Assembly: GCF_000182925.2 (NCBI RefSeq)
Contig: NC_026502.1
Coordinates: 2,790,001-2,854,000 of the forward strand
Direction of reading: 5' to 3'
From: Neurospora crassa OR74A
Taxonomy: Eukaryota > Ascomycota > Sordariomycetes > Sordariales > Sordariaceae
DNA: 64,000 nt
A model generated the notes under the pieces. The model did not search any database, was not told the DNA's origin, and worked only from the letters and a program-made list of their open reading frames with translations. Positions 60,119-64,000 of the stretch are shown piece after piece. Numbering within the stretch: the stretch's first letter is position 1; the number at the start of each line of letters is the position of its first letter. Position numbers and translations under genes: made by a program.

Positions 60119-60429
60119 ACTGTATTTTATAGGGTACTATTCGTCGATTGTCGGGATAGGTCGCCGGGCGAAGTATTACTACTATTTATAAATTAGTATT
60201 AAAATACTATTAAAGTATTATAACTTCTACTTACTATATAAATAAAGCCTTTTATAAGGTATTAAATACTTACGTTCGATTTGCCTAATTAAAAATTAAA
60301 TTCCCTTTACTATATACCCCAACGAGAATCGAAACGGACCCGAAGTTATATCCCTACTTCGATAGGGTATTAAGTACGATTAATAACTCCCACTTCCTTA
60401 TAAGGGTAGGCACTAATAAGTAATCTATT

Positions 60430-60966
60430 TAGCGGACCTATAAGGGAGGGCTCTTAATAAACGTTATACTCGTATATAACTTCAATAATTATATTATATA
60501 CGCTCTACCCGGGTATAAAGGTTTTATATACAACAGTCGGGTATTTAGCGCTTCGCTAGTACGCAGCTTCTCAATTTTATAAAACTACTTTTATATAGCT
60601 AACAGCGGGTATAACTATTCCTATAAACTATTAGTCCCGTATTATAAAGTACGGTATTATCTATAAGAATCGAAGAAGGTAGGTATTAGACCGGTAACGT
60701 ATAAAAAATTATATAATTTAAAGTATAGTTAAATAAAAGTTATTATCGAAAGGGTAATCGGTAAATTGAAAATAACCTTTAGAATCTATACTAATAAACT
60801 ATCCTTCCCCGTTAAAATCCAAATCCTTATTATATATACTACCGCGGTAATCCTTAATTTTATATTAGAGTATAGTAACGTCGACTTTAAGGGTAATAAC
60901 AATATCTTTATATATTTTAAAGAGAAGAGGGACGAAGAGGAGGAGGATGAGGGGGCGCGACTATAG
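60430..60966 (+). pseudogene. RIP-decayed Harbinger-type DDE transposase
   Basis: One reading frame can be followed from 60430 to a stop at 60966 with internal stops at 60430 (TAG), 60664 and 60730 (TAA), each explained by a single RIP transition. Readable blocks in order: NVILVYNFNNYIIYALPG, then YKGFIYNSRVF where families have an Asp in the HDSRV position (here Asn, from GAC to AAC), then LLVPYYKVRYYL, RPVTYKKLYNLKYS, and VIIERVIGKLKITFRI ending LNFI. This order (lpGxxGsxhDSRv, PY, ELFNxRHxxxRxxIERxFGxLKxRF, LHNF) is that of DDE_4/HARBI1-like nucleases. The 5' part before 60430 is too decayed to follow. The product would be inactive. Confidence 0.82.
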
Positions 60967-61588
60967 TTCGACTTTAGTAAGGCGGAGATATGTAATAGGA
61001 AAAACGGTTCGATATATAAGTATTGTAATAAAATTACGAAGCAAATATGGAGGAATTATTATATATATTTCGAGAAGATTGAGGGGAGAATTAAGTAGAA
61101 GGGAGAGTTAAATAGAGGGGAGAATTAATTTAAAATAGATTATTATAATAATTATTATTAAAGATAGGTAAATAGACTAGAAATTAAGTACTTTATTAAA
61201 ATCGAATTTGTAGTTTAGAGGGGGGGTATTTATACCGGATATATTATACTAAAGTATTAACTCCCGCTAACCGACCCATACTAGTAATTACTATTTTATT
61301 AATTACTACCTTTATTTCGAAATTTCTATTAACGATAATACAAAATTACTAGTATTTATAGTTAATTTAGGCGATTCTAGCATTCTTTTTACAGAAAGAT
61401 TTGAATAATTTTAAGATTTTCTATATTATAATAAAAATTAGGAAAAAAAAAAGAGTATAGGGTCGGCGGGAACTCCTGCGCGCTAATTTCGCTAATTAAA
61501 ATTTAATATAATTTAATATAATAAATAATTATTAGAAATATAGTAAATTATAAAATAAATTTCGTAAATTTTACTATCGTCCCTATTA

Positions 61589-62332
61589 TTAATCCCTTTC
61601 TAACTCCTCCTCAATTTTATTAAAATATTGCTTCATTCTCTCTAGCTTTAACCAATAAAAGTGTTTAGCTTTCCTCTTAAACTCCTCCTACTATTTTTAA
61701 ATTTCTTTAGTAACTTCCTTAAATATACGACCGTCCTAATCCTTATTAAAAATCTCTATTGCAATTGCAAACTACTTCAAACCACCGTTAACCGTAATAG
61801 CTATAGCAACCGCTAATATACCCTCAAGAATAATTTCGTTATAACTTATCCTCTTCTTTTTCTTCGGGTTAATACCAAAGGAAGCCGATAATTTCTTTTA
61901 AATACCGTAGGTATAGTAGGGGACCAACAGAGAATCTTTATTATTATTATTATTATCGTTATCCTTATCCTCAACTTACGTAATTACATCTTTATTATTA
62001 CTATTCTCATTAATTATAGTAGGGTCGATTAGTAATTAAAATAGGGTAACTGCGTTTATATTATTAGTACTTTAATTACCTTTAAAAATGTACTCTATAA
62101 AGTTGAGGTAGGGGAGGACGGCGTACCTAAATTAAATAATTTTAGGGTATTCCTATAAGATATTACTCTATTAGTAAATCCCCCTCTAAATGAATGCTTT
62201 TAATAAATTTATAGCAATTAGATTATCCTAAACGTTTAGCGGTACTATAATTACTCTAATATTATTATTACAACCGAACCCTAACTATAACTGAATAAAC
62301 TCCCAAAACCGCTACTTTATTTTAAAAGTCCT
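61589..62332 (-). pseudogene. RIP-decayed Myb/SANT-like DNA-binding protein of the transposon
   Basis: Reading the minus strand from 62332 down to a stop at 61589 gives one frame of about 248 codons in which interruptions are TAG or TAA at places explained by TGG-to-TAG or CAA-to-TAA changes. Readable blocks: RFWEFIQL, LGFGCNNNIRVIIVPLNV followed by a stop at an expected Trp and DNLIAI, then EYPKII, FRYAVLPYLNFIEYIFKGN, an Asn/Asp-rich acidic stretch, PKKKKR, and a Glu/Lys-rich helical end (KRKAKHFYWLKLERMKQYF). The order GF-x-vW-D, P-k-fR-lp-y-if-g matches the Myb/SANT-like domain found in the second gene of PIF/Harbinger elements. It faces the transposase frame tail to tail. Confidence 0.75.
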
Positions 62333-62984
62333 ATACTTATTACATATTTGCGTAATAGTAAAGGTAGTACCCTTCGTAACGAACTCCCGTACAATGAGCT
62401 AATACGTACCTTCTTTAAAGCTATTCTATAATACGCTACTGCTAACAATAATTTAAATAAAAACTTCAAGGGTAGTCTACTTTTACACCGCGGTCCATCG
62501 AATCTCTAGGACGCCAACCTTACCCTTACCCTTCTTAACGGTAAATAGGGTAGGGGGGTTTAAATAAACGGTAGTTTAAATTAATTAGTATTAGTAATAT
62601 TAGATTACGTAAAGGACTACGAGGCGTTGGAGGAGGAAGTATATATAATCGAATTTTGAGATACTATAGTAGGTAATTAAAAGATTAGTACTAGCGGTTA
62701 CAAAAGAGGATAGACGAAATTAAGTATATAAATCGATATTTATCGACCGTTTTATACAATTTAAATATATATAGACCTTTTATCTTTTTACTATAATCAA
62801 TAGAGGGATACGATTCATAGCTGAAATAATATTACTAATAGGTATTAGCTATATAAAAGTATATACAAAATACCTTTATTAATTATAGGGGTAAAAGGTC
62901 GCTGTTTAGTGATTCAACTAGTAGATTTATTGAGATGTGCTTATGGATTTTATAAAAGTATATAGATTACGATTTTTACCCATA

Positions 62985-63084
62985 TTTTCACTAGAATGCC
63001 AAGAAGACTGCACGCCAAGACTAAAACCCGGTGAAAAGTGGTCTGTGCCACCTTATTACCGAAAGTCCCAAAATCCGGTGAAAA
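62985..63084. repeat. Right subterminal repeat array
   Basis: TTTTCACTAG at 62985-62994, AACCCGGTGAAAA at 63025-63037 and CCGGTGAAAA at 63075-63084. They are the same motif as at the left end. Confidence 0.85.
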
Positions 63085-63097
63085 TACCCTAAATTTT

Positions 63098-63114
63098 CGC
63101 TACGGATCACGCCC
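63098..63114 (-). repeat. Right terminal inverted repeat
   Basis: CGCTACGGATCACGCCC, exact reverse complement of the left repeat at 58581-58597. Confidence 0.95.
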
Positions 63115-63117
63115 TCA
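63115..63117. repeat. Right target-site duplication TCA
   Basis: Direct copy of 58578-58580; see the left copy for the 5-bp alternative. Confidence 0.7.
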
Positions 63118-63638
63118 TTCATTCATTGGGTGCACTGCCACACTGCCACACTTTGTTGATAGAGAGAGATGTGATTGGATGAATGTCTACTTAGCGCGGA
63201 GGTAGCCCTCCGGCGAAGAGGTTATCCAAGCAAATGGTAGCAAACTCGAGTCAGAACCGAAACAGCGGAGAAGGATTCCGAGGCTTGGCCATACATATGT
63301 ACCACAGTTGCATGGTAGTATCTCACTCTTGGATTTACAATGACTGCGAGCTTACCTAGGAAGAAAACTTGATTCCGGATTCCGAGATCTATTAGACTAG
63401 TGAAGACTCATCGGGAATACCGGGTAACCGGTAAGCAGACAACTTCACAAGCAAAGCCACAGCAAGATTTTCTAGAAGCATGCTGGTTGGTGTTGTGCAT
63501 GCCAAGCTGCACTGTACACTGCACCAATGACATTTGCATCTGGGCCTCTTTTTTTAGGTTAGAGCGTTGCACATCCTCCTGCATGTCTCTCGCGACACTG
63601 CAAAAGACTTTGACGCGGGTTGGATGTAACCTTTGTTT

Positions 63639-63692
<54 letters not shown>

Positions 63693-64000
63693 TTCTGTCA
63701 CCCATGGGGTGATTGATGAGTGTGGGGGGCAGTGAAAAAAAAACAGAGAGAAAAGTGCTATTGAAAAATCTTTCAGACCCACAACGAAAAACGAATCAGA
63801 CATGTCAATTCGAAAGTCCAAGAAAAAAAAAAAGTCAAGTTTGGTGAGGCACAGCACCCACCAGCAGCAATGGAACTGAAGGGGACCATGGGTTCGGCAC
63901 CGGAACGGCTATCGTTTGTTGCACAGACCACTTCCCTTTGGCGGGGGCAGCCCACTGCATTCGTCCAGTTCCCCACTTGCATCTGCCCCTGCATCTGCAT
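63118..64000. other. Gene-free right flank
   Basis: Ordinary base composition with no recognisable gene. A long A run (63640-63688) is present. Frames spanning that run are artefacts of poly-Lys or poly-Phe translation. Confidence 0.6.
63640..63688. repeat. 49-nt poly-A run
   Basis: Uninterrupted A run seen directly. No coding unit upstream that would make it a retroposed tail was recognised. Confidence 0.9.

Larger units (their letters stand above)
59230..60125. other. Block of ordinary base composition inside the RIP-decayed transposon
   Basis: CA, TG and G/C content return to normal between two AT-rich RIP-decayed stretches. It holds a 17-bp tandem repeat, a telomere-like hairpin, long poly-T runs, a tRNA-like pol III promoter and a short hairpin. 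No terminal repeats or target duplication of its own were found, so exact limits are unknown. Best read as sequence inserted after the RIP event, or a part of the element that was single-copy at that time. Confidence 0.5.
58581..63114. mobile_element. RIP-inactivated PIF/Harbinger-type DNA transposon, 4534 bp
   Basis: Perfect 17-bp terminal inverted repeats GGGCGTGATCCGTAGCG bound the element. TCA flanks both ends (58578-58580 and 63115-63117) as a 3-bp target duplication, the size used by PIF/Harbinger. Two decayed frames inside match the two genes of that superfamily: a DDE transposase (plus) and a Myb/SANT-like protein (minus). The core (about 58745-59225 and 60140-62985) is AT-rich, poor in CA/TG and rich in TA, and its in-frame stops are those made by CAA-to-TAA or TGG-to-TAG changes, as RIP produces. 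The terminal about 150 bp on each side look unmutated and carry repeated CCCGGTGAAAA motifs. A block at about 59230-60125 of ordinary composition may be a nested insertion. The element is not capable of making intact proteins. Confidence 0.87.

Noticed and set aside
58581-63114. hAT-type transposon
   Set aside because: hAT elements make 8-bp target duplications and have a different transposase; no 8-bp flank match and the remnant reads as DDE_4.
63408-63857. 149-codon minus frame with a Phe run
   Set aside because: Created by translating the 49-nt poly-A/T tract.

Overview
The window reads as nuclear DNA of a filamentous ascomycete, most likely Neurospora or a close Sordariaceae relative. 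Its introns are short (mostly 55-110 nt) with GTRNGT donors and CTAAC/CTGAC branch sites, and protein families are fungal. One segment carries the C-to-T / G-to-A decay expected of repeat-induced point mutation (RIP). From memory, the order of COX11, a WD40 protein, an acyl-CoA ligase, O-acetylhomoserine sulfhydrylase and a protein O-mannosyltransferase resembles one N. crassa chromosome region. I could not check that here.

From 1 to 56 kb there are 15 protein genes, spaced by intergenic stretches of about 0.4 to 2.7 kb. In order they are: COX11 (partial, minus); a 1249-aa WD40 protein that may be DIM-9/DCAF26 (minus); EMC7 (minus); a peroxisomal-type acyl-CoA synthetase (minus); a MARVEL-like membrane protein (plus); O-acetylhomoserine sulfhydrylase (plus); a circularly permuted mitochondrial GTPase of the GEP3 type (minus); mitoribosomal protein mL61 (plus); a DUF3712-like protein (plus); a PMT2-type mannosyltransferase (plus); a Rab4-like GTPase (minus); a CTL/Pns1 transporter (plus); a WW-domain protein (plus); Uso1/p115 (minus); Rat1/Xrn2 (plus); and an NF1/Ira-type RasGAP of about 2640 aa (plus). 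Counting the partial COX11 gene the total is 16. They are ordinary housekeeping genes with no visible cluster or operon logic. Head-to-head pairs (GEP3/mL61, Rab/Pns1, Uso1/Rat1) may share promoters.

From 56 to 64 kb there is no intact gene. The main feature is a 4534-bp transposon at 58581-63114. It has perfect 17-bp terminal inverted repeats and a TCA target duplication. The ends carry repeated copies of the motif CCCGGTGAAAA in both orientations. Inside are two RIP-decayed reading frames facing each other: a PIF/Harbinger DDE transposase on plus and a Myb/SANT-like DNA-binding protein on minus. A block of ordinary base composition inside it (about 59230-60125) looks like a later insertion. 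It carries a tRNA-like pol III promoter with a T-run terminator, a 17-bp tandem repeat and small hairpins.

At gene level the most unusual points are a probable 3-nt microexon in the mL61 gene, a GC-AG intron in the acyl-CoA synthetase gene, a 75-nt intron in the MARVEL gene that stays open in frame, and a low-complexity insertion of about 65 residues inside the Rab GTPase domain. All splice calls are by eye and phase, without transcript support.
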